DNA of 64,000 nt from a virus. The number at the start of each line of letters is the position of its first letter. Positions within the stretch are counted from its first letter, which is position 1. The notes below the pieces were generated by a model. The model saw nothing but the letters and a program-made list of their open reading frames with translations. It was not told where the DNA came from and did not search any database. The DNA lies in the IMG/VR virus record IMGVR_UViG_3300034158_000010, positions 21,303 through 85,302 of that record. One strand, 5' to 3'. Made by a program: the position numbers and the translations under genes. Below are positions 23,454 through 34,200 of the stretch, piece by piece.

Positions 23454-23624
23454 ATGGCTAAGAAATTGACTAAAGGTAAAAGAGCATTCCTCATCCAACG
23501 GGTTGGTTTGCTTCTCGAATGGGTGTGTCCTTATTGGGAGCGGGCTAATTACGCTTCCAGTATTGAGCTGGCGCGATACGTCTCAGCACAACGTGCTGCG
23601 CTTTACTTAAAGCGTAGTACATAA
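23454..23624 (+). CDS. Small basic protein with SKGK-type N-terminus, 56 aa
   Basis: Start MAKKLTKGKRAF follows AGGAG. The N-terminus resembles those of 38828, 40247 and 40627 (K-x-S/T-K-G-K, then L and Y). Basic throughout. Last gene of the 17-23.6 kb operon. Confidence 0.65.
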   Translation: MAKKLTKGKRAFLIQRVGLLLEWVCPYWERANYASSIELARYVSAQRAALYLKRST

Positions 23625-23633
23625 CAACATAAA

Positions 23634-23655
23634 GCCCCTACCTCACGGTAGGGGC
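23634..23655. terminator. Bidirectional terminator
   Basis: GCCCCTACC-TCAC-GGTAGGGGC between convergent genes. Confidence 0.75.
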
Positions 23656-23676
23656 AATATGCCTTATTTTTTTTGG

Positions 23677-25338
23677 TTACGGACCACTACGCTGGAAGAC
23701 AGGAACTGCTGTGGTAGCCAGTTGCAGGTCAGAGTCGTAAAGCTCACGTACCCAATGGATGGTCAGAGACTCACCCGGATTAAGATCGTTGTTGACGCGC
23801 AGAGCGACGTTCCACTGTTCAACGCTGAACTTGTACGAGTTGTGCAGGAACTGGCAATAGAAGTGAGTAGGTTCTGGAGCGAACTCCTCAGTTTCCAAGT
23901 TAACCAATGGTTGTGCATTGTAGTACATACGTTGCAGCCATTGCGTCTTAGATTGTGCCCCGTTAGCAAGGCGCATGTCCCAGTTGTTGGTAGAGATGTA
24001 ATCCATATCTGCAACCAACCCACGACCGTAAGATTCAATCTGGTCAGGACGAGGGAAGACTTCCCAACTAGCGCGTTGTTCACCACTGGTCAAGAGAGCA
24101 AGTTGGAACGTGCTCACGTAACGGAATGGTGCGAAACGACCGTCTACCTTATTCAGGTTAACAGCGTACGTCAGGGTTTGTACTTCACCGTAAGCCCGAG
24201 GACGATAAGCAGCCGAGTTAACACCTAGCTCTACATACGGAGTTACGTTGTAATACTGTTGACGATCTGCGTTGTACAGCCAGAACTCCAAGCGGTAACC
24301 AATCTGTGCGTTGACCCACGAAGGGTAAGCAAACAGACGGCAGCTATATGCACCGTCAGCAGGGACAGTACGAGCGATGTAGTTCTCGGTGATAGCGCGA
24401 TCAGCGGTTGGTACCAATGCATAACTAATCTCATCGGCAGCCAATTGATAACGCAGGGTGATCGGGAACTCTTGCCCTTCAGCGGTCGCTACGTAGTTCT
24501 CCAGACCCAACAAGGCCATTGGTGCAATACCAACATCCATACGGTTCTGCATGCCACCACGATACGATACAACGCCTTGCATCGGCAACGACTTAACCAT
24601 TACGTTCAATGGGAACTCGATTACCTTAGGATCGGACTGGGACAGGAATGGGGTATCAATAGCAATACCTTCAACATAACGCTTGGTCTGATCAGTCTGA
24701 CGCAGGACTTGGGTATTCATGACCAGAAGCTGTGCATAACTCACAACACCTTCTTTGTCATCATACGCCACCAGTGTTACACGCTCACCATTAGCCAGAT
24801 CAGTTGAAGTGTTACCAACCATCGGAACCTTGATCGTTTGTACTGGTTGACCGTAGATGTCTGCTGTTTCAACTGGAATGAATGGACCCAAGAAGTTCCC
24901 CGAAGAATCGTAGAACGTCGAGATCATCTCACCTGTTTCATGGTTAATGTCACTACCACGGAATACAGCGTAACTTGCGACCATCGAACCGTAGAAGTGT
25001 AGGCGCTTATCTGGCGACAACACATACGGCGTAACCGACGTATCGATAAAGCAGCGATAGGACTCAGAGCTATAGCCTGGACCAACACCTACCAACACGT
25101 TCTCTTCACCATCGGGGTCAGTGTGCGGTTTAGGTTCCCAGTCTTCGAAGGTAGGAACCCATGTACCTTCTTCTACGTCAACGACGCGTTCAAAACCTTT
25201 ATCGTAGTCAACTACCAGGTCGTTAACGTTGGCTACCCAACGATCGGTCTGGTTAGCTGCCAACTTGATTTCAGTCTTGAGCCAAACCCGGAAACCTCGA
25301 TCCGGGTTATAGAAGTTCGAGTTGTTGTAATCGGCCAT
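23677..25338 (-). CDS. Virion structural protein, 553 aa
   Basis: Beta-rich, aromatic protein with no membrane segment or enzyme motif. It lies third in a minus-strand unit directly divergent from the sheath gene. In phiKZ three genes (gp26-gp28) lie between terminase and sheath; size order and position suggest equivalence, so a tail or baseplate role is likely. This is inference from order, not from a recognised domain. AGGA ribosome site. Confidence 0.7.
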   Translation of the reverse strand: MADYNNSNFYNPDRGFRVWLKTEIKLAANQTDRWVANVNDLVVDYDKGFERVVDVEEGTWVPTFEDWEPKPHTDPDGEENVLVGVGPGYSSESYRCFIDTSVTPYVLSPDKRLHFYGSMVASYAVFRGSDINHETGEMISTFYDSSGNFLGPFIPVETADIYGQPVQTIKVPMVGNTSTDLANGERVTLVAYDDKEGVVSYAQLLVMNTQVLRQTDQTKRYVEGIAIDTPFLSQSDPKVIEFPLNVMVKSLPMQGVVSYRGGMQNRMDVGIAPMALLGLENYVATAEGQEFPITLRYQLAADEISYALVPTADRAITENYIARTVPADGAYSCRLFAYPSWVNAQIGYRLEFWLYNADRQQYYNVTPYVELGVNSAAYRPRAYGEVQTLTYAVNLNKVDGRFAPFRYVSTFQLALLTSGEQRASWEVFPRPDQIESYGRGLVADMDYISTNNWDMRLANGAQSKTQWLQRMYYNAQPLVNLETEEFAPEPTHFYCQFLHNSYKFSVEQWNVALRVNNDLNPGESLTIHWVRELYDSDLQLATTAVPVFQRSGP

Positions 25339-25341
25339 CGA

Positions 25342-27993
25342 TTAAGTCCTCGTGATGTAAATGAATGGCGAGAGTTCCATCTCTTGACGCAACATCAGCT
25401 TCAACACACGAGTGTAATACGTGTACTGTTCGTCAGTCAGGGCAACAGGGGATTCAAACCAATGTGGATAAACCTTCACATGGTTGGTATTGTAATCGTG
25501 GTTCAGGATATCGAAAGACTTCAACCAGTCGTAAGACTTAAGCTGATTAACGATGTCCATGTCCGTATACCGACCGTTCACGTAAGGAGGTTTAAGACGA
25601 CCAGCCAACATGTCCGTCAAGATCTTTTGCGAGTAACTGGAGTAAACGTGATAGTGGCGAGGGATATTATCCGTTTGCGTACGATCGCGTCTAGGGAAGT
25701 AATACCCCATAGCGTCACTAGTCCATTGGTCACGCTTTATATCCTCGTCACGGGCCTTCAGATCGTCTTTAAACACGGTCTTGAGAGTTACCTGCGGAGT
25801 TTGTATCTGAAACGGTGCACCATTGCGTTCACCTTTGATGGTGTAAGCATTTCTGTCCTCTTCAAACACAACATCACGATAGTCTTTATAGTGGCCATCG
25901 ATGATGATACGCTGCATTTTGTTTTCATGGATGTGGTAAGCCGCGTCGTTAGACAGGATACCGTATTCCACAAACCCAACTTCACTTGGGGGATTACGTT
26001 TAAGGTCAGGTGTGCAGAAACCACTGCCTCGGGTAAGGATCGTTTGTACGCCAAGATTCGAACGGTACTCAAGGTTGTTCACCACGACCATATCGTCTTC
26101 AGTAAAGAAGTCCAAGCCATAGCACAGAGCACGGTTGTTTTCAATGACGTCGAGTTGACCGAATGGGATCTCAAGCGGTTTGTTAACCAGTCCTGCGCCC
26201 ATGTCTTCCCAAGCTGAGATCTGATAACGAATCAAACCCACGGTGTCAAGATAACGAACTTCTTTAAGGTAGAAGTACTCATCCGTCCGAACGTAACCAA
26301 GATAGCTATTAGCGGGTACGGTCCAAACCCATTTGGGGTTATAGAGATCGTCATCAAAGAACCCGTAGGTATCTCGATCAGGTGCGTCAGTAATGTCAAC
26401 CCACTCCTTGGTAGGTACACCACCCCAAACTTTGGTCACGTACACACGCCAGTTATAACCGTACTTGATCGGTACTTCAGTGTTACCGTACACACCACCC
26501 AGATTGTCAGAACCTTTACCCGTGATGCACTCGACCATAGCGCAATTAGAGGCATGTGGGAAATACTGCTTACCACCGGAGTGATAGTAGTAACCCAACA
26601 GCACACCAGCTGCGTCGTATTCGAACACAGTGCAATCGCGCCAGTAGTAGAAGGCAAGATCCGCACGGCGTACACCGGTATTAGGATCAGGTACAACTGG
26701 AGCTGGGTTATCAGCCAGCAGCTTCCCACATTCAAAGTAACCGAATACTTCACCCGCCCAATTCTGAGCGTCTACCTTACCCTGCGCATTAAGTGCTGGG
26801 TCGTTATAGGTGATCGGGTAAATGATCTTAGGATCAGCTGACATGAACTGAACGTATTGAGATCGTTCAAGGTTCTCTGCACGCCACAGCGGGTTATGTG
26901 AATCAACACCCGTCATGCACTCAAGGATCTGCCGCGAGTTAAGCTTATACAGTTCCCAGATGCGTTGTACGTCAGCAACCAGTGGTCGCTCGTAAGCCCC
27001 GTAACGAAGATACATCCGCACAGTCAAATTACTGGCATCGGTCCACACCGGGTTCTCAGCTACAAACTCTTGCACCTTACTAACCGGTAGGCTGTAGTCT
27101 TTGTGAGTCAGTTGACGTAACCAAATCCCATCGTTGTGATGGACAGTGATCCCTTTAAAGCCGCCAGCTACAGTAGTGGGCTTAGTCAGCGTCAAAGTGA
27201 TGTCGTCGTAGAAGTCAATGACCTTAGCATCTGGATCAGTGTAGTGCAGGATGTACTTACGTTGTGTGTCCAGTGTGGAGTTGAAGGTCTTGAGGTCAGT
27301 CAGAGGTAAAACCACCTCTTTCTTGATCGAACCGTCCAATACAAACTCACAGTGGTCACCTGGCTTCGCTGTAACGATGCTGATTTCGTTTACAGGGCAT
27401 CCGTTGACGTAGTACATAGCAACACCGCCCTTAGCGGCTAACGTGTCTATACAGCGGATCTGGAGCTGTCTGATCGAATCCTGTGTCGGAGCGATAATAC
27501 AGTCGGTAATGATCCACCGGCGATTAGCTTCTGCTGAACGTACGGAGTCGAAGTAGGCATTGTGATACAGGTGCAGGTAAATCTGGTGATCATCCAACGT
27601 TGGGAACAGGTCGTTGATCTTTACAGCTACCAAAAGGTTCTCACGACTGGTAACCATCACGTAGGTTTCAGACATGCTGTAACGAATACCGTTGGTCTGG
27701 TAGACGTCTGCTAATGTCAGGTGTGTAGACGCTAAGTCTTTCAACTTGATCCAAGTGTCACGGCGCAACAAACCCATACCGACGTTTGCTGGAATGACCT
27801 GTCCAATTTGATAGACGTGATAATAGTCACGGTTGTTGTTAGTCGGCATGAAGTACCGAGTCTGTTCAACAACGTAGTTTGACCGCACACCGTAGCGTGG
27901 GGTCAATTGCTGGAGAGCATACGTGAACTGGTTATCAACAGCGGGGTTACACCAGACATTATCAATTGCGTAGCGCAAGAGATAGTTATCCAT
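25342..27993 (-). CDS. Virion structural protein, 883 aa
   Basis: Long beta-rich protein with many aromatic and proline residues, starting MDNYLLRYAI after AAGGGA. Three bases separate it from the next gene. Position matches the middle of the phiKZ gp26-28 group; baseplate or tail role inferred. Confidence 0.7.
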   Translation of the reverse strand: MDNYLLRYAIDNVWCNPAVDNQFTYALQQLTPRYGVRSNYVVEQTRYFMPTNNNRDYYHVYQIGQVIPANVGMGLLRRDTWIKLKDLASTHLTLADVYQTNGIRYSMSETYVMVTSRENLLVAVKINDLFPTLDDHQIYLHLYHNAYFDSVRSAEANRRWIITDCIIAPTQDSIRQLQIRCIDTLAAKGGVAMYYVNGCPVNEISIVTAKPGDHCEFVLDGSIKKEVVLPLTDLKTFNSTLDTQRKYILHYTDPDAKVIDFYDDITLTLTKPTTVAGGFKGITVHHNDGIWLRQLTHKDYSLPVSKVQEFVAENPVWTDASNLTVRMYLRYGAYERPLVADVQRIWELYKLNSRQILECMTGVDSHNPLWRAENLERSQYVQFMSADPKIIYPITYNDPALNAQGKVDAQNWAGEVFGYFECGKLLADNPAPVVPDPNTGVRRADLAFYYWRDCTVFEYDAAGVLLGYYYHSGGKQYFPHASNCAMVECITGKGSDNLGGVYGNTEVPIKYGYNWRVYVTKVWGGVPTKEWVDITDAPDRDTYGFFDDDLYNPKWVWTVPANSYLGYVRTDEYFYLKEVRYLDTVGLIRYQISAWEDMGAGLVNKPLEIPFGQLDVIENNRALCYGLDFFTEDDMVVVNNLEYRSNLGVQTILTRGSGFCTPDLKRNPPSEVGFVEYGILSNDAAYHIHENKMQRIIIDGHYKDYRDVVFEEDRNAYTIKGERNGAPFQIQTPQVTLKTVFKDDLKARDEDIKRDQWTSDAMGYYFPRRDRTQTDNIPRHYHVYSSYSQKILTDMLAGRLKPPYVNGRYTDMDIVNQLKSYDWLKSFDILNHDYNTNHVKVYPHWFESPVALTDEQYTYYTRVLKLMLRQEMELSPFIYITRT

Positions 27994-28004
27994 TGTTTGT
28001 TCCC

Positions 28005-28946
28005 TTAGTCGAAGTTTTCGTACTGTTCGCTTACTTGACGGAATACCATGTCGGTAAACCCTTTAAGCTCATGTGGACGAGCCACGGTATCGGCACGTTG
28101 AGACAATACTGTCTTACGATAACTGCGGTCACCCACAGCCATATACAACATAGCGATGTATGTCGGGAGATGTTCCAAGGCTACGCCAACGTTCTCACGG
28201 GAGTTGGTGCCGAACCAGCTGTTAGACAGCAACAGGAAGAGATCCTGAAACTTAAGCTTACCGGTACGTTCCTGATAAGACTTAGTCGACATGGCTTCTG
28301 CCAGATCATCAGCATTCTTCAGAGGACCCACGTCAAGGATAACGTTGATAACGAAGTCAGGTGGTACGCCAGTGATACGCGATACAACCGAAGCGAACTG
28401 TTGACGGGCTTCTTGGTTAGCGTCCTGAAGTTCAGGCATGCACATTGCGTAATAGTAGTAGGCGCAAATAACCCACAAGGCCATCTGAGATTCGATGGTT
28501 AAACCGAACTTGGTTACGAGTGGCCCACTAACCCAACGAGTGAACACCTTGGCTGGAATATCACCGAGGCGGCTAAACATGGAATCATCACCTTTCAATA
28601 GGCGTGTATTCAATGCCATTCGGATACATTGAAAACTCCAGTCGTTGTTTGCTGCCAGACGATATGTACCTTGGCGTGCGTCGTACTTAAAATACTGCCG
28701 TCCATCGATCAACAGCTTAGGCTCTCCTTGCGTCCCAATATCAATGTACTGGGTGAACATAGGGATCGACTCGTGCTCTGGAATCGGGGTAACGAAATAA
28801 CAGTTTTTAAGCAGGTAATTGGCTGGCGTCTTTACCTGAGGAAAAGGTTCACTGAGTTCAGCCTTTCTCACCTCACGGTAGAGTTTGTCAAGACCTGCCT
28901 GTGAATAAATGCTACAGATTTTCGTTTGATACGGTAGGGTATACAT
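28005..28946 (-). CDS. Virion-cluster protein, 313 aa
   Basis: I start it at MYTLPYQTK, where GAAGGAT lies 8 bases upstream; a longer frame would need a TTG start at 28994 with no site. Helical, no recognised domain. First gene of the minus-strand virion unit, divergent from the tail sheath gene. Confidence 0.7.
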   Translation of the reverse strand: MYTLPYQTKICSIYSQAGLDKLYREVRKAELSEPFPQVKTPANYLLKNCYFVTPIPEHESIPMFTQYIDIGTQGEPKLLIDGRQYFKYDARQGTYRLAANNDWSFQCIRMALNTRLLKGDDSMFSRLGDIPAKVFTRWVSGPLVTKFGLTIESQMALWVICAYYYYAMCMPELQDANQEARQQFASVVSRITGVPPDFVINVILDVGPLKNADDLAEAMSTKSYQERTGKLKFQDLFLLLSNSWFGTNSRENVGVALEHLPTYIAMLYMAVGDRSYRKTVLSQRADTVARPHELKGFTDMVFRQVSEQYENFD

Positions 28947-28995
28947 CAAGGTGTATCCTTCTCTAGGGTTGTAAAATTTAACTAGTGACGTCAAC

Positions 28996-29003
28996 TATGT
29001 TTA
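28996..29003 (+). promoter_or_regulatory. Possible late promoter TATGTTTA before the tail sheath gene
   Basis: TATGTTTAATAAATATG at 28996-29012 in an A/T-rich divergent gap; 73 bases before the sheath ATG. Same octamer as before nrdA and before 61276-62361. Confidence 0.4.
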
Positions 29004-29075
29004 ATAAATATGATTGACTGTTAGTTAACACTCATAACATCGAGTTCAAAGCTCCACATTTGGGAGAACCAAAAG

Positions 29076-31172
29076 ATGGCAACTTTCACTAATGCGGTCC
29101 CGCGCGTGATTTTTAACGGGATTCGTGATCGTAGTCGTCGGGCACTTATCCGCCCTGACGAGTCCTACGCTCAACACACACCTTTGCTGCGTCTCTTCAC
29201 TGAGACTGGTCCAACTGCCACCACCTATGTTGGTGATACCGATGACGGCTTTGCTGGTATCTACGGTCAGATGTCCCTTGACCCACGCAGTAAGTATTTT
29301 AACCAACAGGGTCTGTTGGCTTTGAACCTGTTGGGTAATGCCAACGGCTTCTATGTAAAACGTTTGAAACCTGAAGACGCTGCTAACCCTGCGCGTATCA
29401 TCTTGGCCATTGATATGGTTCGGGACATGGTGCCTAAGCAAGTTACTCGCCTGAGCGGTTTCGTTTATCCTGACACCGTGCAAGTTGGTGGTTCGGGTGG
29501 CGTTACTACACTGGCCGATGAAATGATCGAAGGCTTCAAAGCCCGTATCGTTCTGATCCATGACAACGATTCTGAAGTGGGTACCCAGCGCGTTCTGCCT
29601 GGTAACTTCCAATCCAGCATCGACGGTACACAGTCTACTCAATATCCATTGATGGAACTCCCAGCATCGTTCTTCGGTAAACTGGGTAACCAACTGGGTA
29701 TGCGTGTATGGTGTCCGACTGCTCTTGACATCGAAGGCTATGACGAAGCGGTGACCGACAAGTTCGATACCCGTATGTTCGGCTTCCAGTTCGTTGAGCT
29801 GATGGAAGGCTTGAATACACCTACCATCATGAAGACTGTTACTGGTGCAGACTATGTAGCTGTTTCTTTTGATGAAGGCGTTTGGTCTGAGTCTACTGAT
29901 GCTGAACTGTCTATCGACCAAGTTCTGATTCAGTCGTACGAAGATGATGGCATTGAATCGGGGATGACTCCTCTGTACTCGCCATTCAGCCAAGTCTTTG
30001 TTTATCGCGATAACATCGCTATGGTTCAACAACTGATCTTTGATTCGGAGCTGGTTTACAATAGCTCGTTCGCTGATCGTGTTAAAGGTCCGGGTCAAAT
30101 CGACTTCCTGACCATGCTGAACTTCGACGGTGACCAGTACCAAACCATTCAGTTGGATGGTGCATTGGAAGGTGGCGTACTGCTTGGTAAGAATGCTTCG
30201 GTATTCGCAACCGGCGGTGCTGACGGTACTACCAACTTCACTGAGTACGTTAAACAGGTTGACCTTGAGAACACCAACTTCGGTGATCTTGAAGACCAGT
30301 ACGAAGACGTTGCTCGCTTCCAGTTCGGTTTCCTCTATGACACCGGTCTGCCATTGGCTTCTAAGTATCGGATGATGCGCACACTGGCTCGTCGTCAAGA
30401 CTTGCAGTGCATGTTCACCACCTACGTAGAAACTGATGCACGTGGTCTCTCGGCTGCTGATGAAGTATCTCGTTGCATCGCTATCATGACTCGTCTGAAG
30501 GCGTTCCCTGAATCGGTACTTTACGGTACTCCGGTTGCTCGGGCAATGATCGTTCTGCAATCCGGTAAGCTGATGGGTGGTAACTACACCAAGCGTATCC
30601 CTGCGGTAACCGACGTTGCGATGATGTGGGCACGTTATGCTGGTGCTGGTAACGGTATCCTGCGTCCGGGCTTCGAAATGGATGCAAGTCCTAACAACGA
30701 AGTGTCCCTGATCAAGAACCTGAACGTTCCGTTCTTCAACGCTCGTACTGCTAGCAACCTGTGGTCCAACGGCGCTACCTACTCGACTACGTACAATAAA
30801 CGTCGTCAGTATTACGCTTGCCTGCGTTCCGTTTACCTGGACGATACTTCGGTATTGCTGTCCCCAGTAACTGTGAACATCTGCTGCGTAATCATGCGTC
30901 TGATCCACAAGGTTCACGCTAAGTTCAGCGGTAACGCTTCTCTGACCAAGGAACAACTGGTAGAGCGTTGCGACCAAGAGATCCTGGACATCACTCGTGA
31001 CCTGTTCGGTTCTCGCGTAGATATCATTCCTCGGACTGAGATCACCAAGACCGACGACAATAACGGCTTCAGCTGGACCTGTACTGTGACTGTTGCGGCG
31101 AACAACCCGCGCACCACCATGGACTTCAAGCTTGAAACCATTCGTCGTGATACCGTAACTCAAGTCGCTTAA
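29076..31172 (+). CDS. Tail sheath protein
   Basis: 698 residues, almost exactly the size of the phiKZ sheath gp29 (695). N-terminus '[20 protein letters not shown]' followed by an 'IYG...LD..S.YFN' pattern and '[13 protein letters not shown]' is typical of contractile sheath proteins. The C-terminal ~150 residues form the conserved sheath domain that interlocks subunits. Polymerises around the tube and contracts at infection. Strong codon-biased, ribosome site GGGAG. Followed directly by the tube gene. Confidence 0.88.
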   Translation: MATFTNAVPRVIFNGIRDRSRRALIRPDESYAQHTPLLRLFTETGPTATTYVGDTDDGFAGIYGQMSLDPRSKYFNQQGLLALNLLGNANGFYVKRLKPEDAANPARIILAIDMVRDMVPKQVTRLSGFVYPDTVQVGGSGGVTTLADEMIEGFKARIVLIHDNDSEVGTQRVLPGNFQSSIDGTQSTQYPLMELPASFFGKLGNQLGMRVWCPTALDIEGYDEAVTDKFDTRMFGFQFVELMEGLNTPTIMKTVTGADYVAVSFDEGVWSESTDAELSIDQVLIQSYEDDGIESGMTPLYSPFSQVFVYRDNIAMVQQLIFDSELVYNSSFADRVKGPGQIDFLTMLNFDGDQYQTIQLDGALEGGVLLGKNASVFATGGADGTTNFTEYVKQVDLENTNFGDLEDQYEDVARFQFGFLYDTGLPLASKYRMMRTLARRQDLQCMFTTYVETDARGLSAADEVSRCIAIMTRLKAFPESVLYGTPVARAMIVLQSGKLMGGNYTKRIPAVTDVAMMWARYAGAGNGILRPGFEMDASPNNEVSLIKNLNVPFFNARTASNLWSNGATYSTTYNKRRQYYACLRSVYLDDTSVLLSPVTVNICCVIMRLIHKVHAKFSGNASLTKEQLVERCDQEILDITRDLFGSRVDIIPRTEITKTDDNNGFSWTCTVTVAANNPRTTMDFKLETIRRDTVTQVA

Positions 31173-31206
31173 GGCGGCTTGTGTTTCATCATTAGAGGAA
31201 TAACCG

Positions 31207-32082
31207 ATGAAACGTTATACAGATCCAATGGCCCCCGTCACCGGTTACGGTGCTGGCGGGGCAAAGAACACCATTAACTTGGCACAGGCGGGTACTGATG
31301 TATTCCGTCCTGACCTGGCTAACTTGGCGAGCAACACCCCTTACGTAAGTCGTAACGTTGTTCCTTTCCTGCTTGAAGCACCTCGGTTCTTCCAGTACGC
31401 TAAGGACCCACGTCAACTAGTTCGTTCTCTGAAAGCTCTGGTAGAAAACCACGTACGTACCATCGATGGTCTGCAACAAACTGTAACGGTAGATACCGCT
31501 GACGCTCCTTGGGGTGGTTCGGGTGAAGCCATTCAGGTTGCTACTAACGTTACCCGTGCTCGGTCTAACCCTTCGTTGGGTTGCTGGGAACTGCAAGGTC
31601 GTGCCGTTCAGCGTTTCTTGCGCTGGTGGATTACCTACGGTATCGGCGATGAGAACACCAAGGTTCCACGTATTGTGGCTGAAGGTAACGTTCCTGTTGA
31701 GAAATACGATGCGACCTTCTATGGCGCTACCGTTCTCTTCGTAGAACCAGACCCAACGTTCCAAGACGTGACTAGTGCCTACCTGTGTACTAACATGTTC
31801 CCTCTGTCTACTGGTCCATGGGAGTCCCGTAAGGATGCTTCTCAGATCGGTCAGAACTTGGACTTGTCCATTGAGTTTGCTGCGATGACCGACGTTTCCG
31901 AAGGTGTGCAAATGTACGCTCGTGAACTGTTCCAGCGCATGAACATCCGTGGTATGAACCCGAACGATCAACGCACCTGGACCGAAGGCATCTCTGCTAA
32001 CGTTAACGCTGCGAACATCGGCCTGAAAGAACAGCTTGAGCGTTCCGCCAGCAACCGTGTAACCTACAACGGGGTTAACTAA
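31207..32082 (+). CDS. Tail tube protein
   Basis: 291 residues, placed 34 bases after the sheath gene with AGAGGA before the ATG. Glycine-rich N-terminus, beta-rich core ('[17 protein letters not shown]') and alpha/beta end. Position after the sheath and length correspond to phiKZ gp30. Forms the inner tube through which DNA passes. Confidence 0.82.
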   Translation: MKRYTDPMAPVTGYGAGGAKNTINLAQAGTDVFRPDLANLASNTPYVSRNVVPFLLEAPRFFQYAKDPRQLVRSLKALVENHVRTIDGLQQTVTVDTADAPWGGSGEAIQVATNVTRARSNPSLGCWELQGRAVQRFLRWWITYGIGDENTKVPRIVAEGNVPVEKYDATFYGATVLFVEPDPTFQDVTSAYLCTNMFPLSTGPWESRKDASQIGQNLDLSIEFAAMTDVSEGVQMYARELFQRMNIRGMNPNDQRTWTEGISANVNAANIGLKEQLERSASNRVTYNGVN

Positions 32083-32087
32083 TACTC

Positions 32088-32369
32088 ATGGCACAACCTA
32101 ACGGAACATGGCCCTTGAGCCACAGTAGCAATACCTTTACTGGTAAGTCTCCATCGGCTACTACGGATGAAGCACAGAAGTACAAAGACATGCTAGGCTT
32201 TCAAGCGGCTGGTGAGGACGTTGGGTTGTTCTACCAATTGAATCAAACGGCAGCAGCGGAGCCTGAGGAACCTGTAGCTTACGGTAATAGTAAGTCACGG
32301 CAGAGCCAGAACATTGCCAACTACGGCAATGACGCTCGACCGATTGAAGCAGGCGGCGTGTACAGTTGA
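32088..32369 (+). CDS. Small protein following the tail tube, 93 aa
   Basis: Gly/Ser/Asn/Gln-rich, low complexity, no recognised domain. Six bases after the tube gene and before a terminator, so it is co-expressed with sheath and tube. Possibly a minor virion component. Confidence 0.65.
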   Translation: MAQPNGTWPLSHSSNTFTGKSPSATTDEAQKYKDMLGFQAAGEDVGLFYQLNQTAAAEPEEPVAYGNSKSRQSQNIANYGNDARPIEAGGVYS

Positions 32370-32378
32370 CAGCATATT

Positions 32379-32398
32379 GCCCAGCCATCAGGCTGGGC
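32379..32398. terminator. Bidirectional terminator
   Basis: GCCCAGCC-ATCA-GGCTGGGC followed by TTTATG; convergent genes on both sides. Confidence 0.75.
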
Positions 32399-32407
32399 TT
32401 TATGTCG

Positions 32408-33652
32408 TTACCGAGTGTAATAGCTTTTAGTGATTGCTCTCAGGATGAGGTACAAACACAGTCCGGTACGGGTAGATGCAACTTGACCAGCGTGTTTAGA
32501 GTTAGTAGCGTTCTTCACAATCTGATCACCCATATCACGGATGAGGATTACACGTGGGTCAGAAGACTTAGGTGCCATCAACAATAGCCGTAGCCGTGCA
32601 GTCAGTGGTGCCAGATCATTCTGTCTTTGAACAGACAGTTTAATCGACTGCATATACTCAAAGCAATACAACAGTGATTCATCTACGAACTTGGTTAAGT
32701 CCTTCGATCGAGCTTGGTTAAAGTTACGGGCGATAAACTCAAGCGATTGAATCAACATAGCTTCAGGCATGGTGTGCATGGCATTACCAATAACTCCGAG
32801 CAAGTCATTCTTAATCAGGTTGTCCTTAGAGATACACACGGTGTGCATGTAACCGATATAAGAACGGTAACCGTTTACTTTGTCACGTAGCGCCATTTCA
32901 CCATCGGTGTTGATCATGATATCCGAAGTAGTACGGATCATTGCACCGGAGTTCAAGGTAGCGATGTAGACAGAGTAGTACTTGTTGATCAGTTCACGGA
33001 TACGGGTCTGTGTGTCTGTTACTACCCGACGAGTCCAGTAGTCATAATCAACGCCCGGTTGTTCTGATAGCACCGGCCAGTAGATAGACTCATTCGAGAT
33101 AATCCCTACCGCACGATCTTTAATCAGGTTACCCCAACTACCCAGAGTTTTGATATCGAACTTGTAGTTCAGCGCAGCGAATGAAGCTTCAGCTACTTCC
33201 CGTCTGGCAGGGTACTTGAAACGTCGCACAAGCAACGATGTCAGGTACTTGTAGTGTAGGACCTGGAATGCATGCTTGCACGCCTCCTGTCGCGTTTTAA
33301 TCGGGATGTTGGATTCCTTAAGCAGTCGCATGGTAATGTAACCCGGAGTGTAGTTCATCACGTCTGATGCTACCTTCTGGTTTGCAGGGTCCACGCCTTC
33401 TGCCCTTTGGAAATCGTATTGCAGGTGATCTTCATCTACGTGAAGTACGTCATCAAACCAAAGCTCTCGGTCTGTGTCGTAGAAGTAGATAGGGTTCACA
33501 CCCATGAGCACCCCACCAAAGAAAGCGGAGTGATCTTCGTTACGGTTCATAAAACGAATCGAGAACTCGATGATCCGTTTACATAGGGCGGCATCAAACT
33601 TAACATGTTTGAAATGTTCATCCATTACCTCCCGCATTGTTTTCTTTGCCAT
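32408..33652 (-). CDS. Hypothetical protein, 414 aa, probable virion-cluster protein
   Basis: Helical protein starting MAKKTMREVMDEH after GAGG. No membrane segment or enzyme motif that I can place. Strand and length resemble those of virion genes; role unknown. Confidence 0.7.
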   Translation of the reverse strand: MAKKTMREVMDEHFKHVKFDAALCKRIIEFSIRFMNRNEDHSAFFGGVLMGVNPIYFYDTDRELWFDDVLHVDEDHLQYDFQRAEGVDPANQKVASDVMNYTPGYITMRLLKESNIPIKTRQEACKHAFQVLHYKYLTSLLVRRFKYPARREVAEASFAALNYKFDIKTLGSWGNLIKDRAVGIISNESIYWPVLSEQPGVDYDYWTRRVVTDTQTRIRELINKYYSVYIATLNSGAMIRTTSDIMINTDGEMALRDKVNGYRSYIGYMHTVCISKDNLIKNDLLGVIGNAMHTMPEAMLIQSLEFIARNFNQARSKDLTKFVDESLLYCFEYMQSIKLSVQRQNDLAPLTARLRLLLMAPKSSDPRVILIRDMGDQIVKNATNSKHAGQVASTRTGLCLYLILRAITKSYYTR

Positions 33653-33716
33653 GACTGTAGCCTCTTGATTAATCAGATCATTAGACAGACTCGTATATTA
33701 GAAGTCATTTAAAGCC

Positions 33717-33724
33717 TATATTAC
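33717..33724 (+). promoter_or_regulatory. Early promoter TATATTAC
   Basis: Context TTTAAAGCCTATATTACTTT then AGTGAATCT, almost identical to 17050-17079. 37 bases before the ATG at 33761. Confidence 0.8.
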
Positions 33725-33760
33725 TTTAGTGAATCTACTAACATTAAAGAGGATCTTGAT

Positions 33761-34030
33761 ATGAATACAGCTACCGTACTGCGTGAGAAACATGCCCCAG
33801 ACCAAGCTTCGGAATACATGCGCGGTCTTGACGTTGATAGCATCGTCTATCCTGAAATTCATGAAGACGTTCCGGTGTTCCGTAACCGTCGTCAGTGGAA
33901 ACGTCATCTGGTTGCCGTGCACAACGCTAAGTACCTGGACAGTAAAGCTAACCCGGTATCGCGCAACGAAATCATTCGCGAGGTTGTTATCGATACGGTT
34001 GATGGTTTCCAAAAAGGCTTGGGGATCTAA
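33761..34030 (+). CDS. Hypothetical early protein, 89 aa
   Basis: AGAGGAT before ATG. Basic middle ('FRNRRQWKRHLVAVH'). First gene of an early operon. No family recognised. Confidence 0.7.
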   Translation: MNTATVLREKHAPDQASEYMRGLDVDSIVYPEIHEDVPVFRNRRQWKRHLVAVHNAKYLDSKANPVSRNEIIREVVIDTVDGFQKGLGI

Positions 34031-34032
34031 AC

Positions 34033-34200
34033 ATGTGGATCAAACTGGTTAACACCGCCTTCGAGGTTAAACAGGATATTCACCACTTCCTTAAACCTAA
34101 AGGTGACTGCAAAGACGACCATGGCGAGCGTAGCAATAACAAGCTGCGCGATCAACCGTTCTATCAACGTGCCCGTAACGGCAAGATGAGGAAGCACTGA
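34033..34200 (+). CDS. Small basic protein, 55 aa
   Basis: MWIKLVNTAFEVKQD with a strongly basic C-terminal half ending RNGKMRKH. Its TGA overlaps the next ATG by one base, which supports translation. Confidence 0.6.
   Translation: MWIKLVNTAFEVKQDIHHFLKPKGDCKDDHGERSNNKLRDQPFYQRARNGKMRKH

Noticed and set aside
25123-26217. 364-codon plus-strand open frame across two virion genes
   Set aside because: It spans the junction of two well-supported minus-strand genes and has no ribosome site.
29046-31163. 705-codon minus-strand open frame opposite the tail sheath gene
   Set aside because: It mirrors the sheath gene on the opposite strand; its translation is rich in His, Arg and Thr without domain features, as expected for the antisense of a codon-biased gene.
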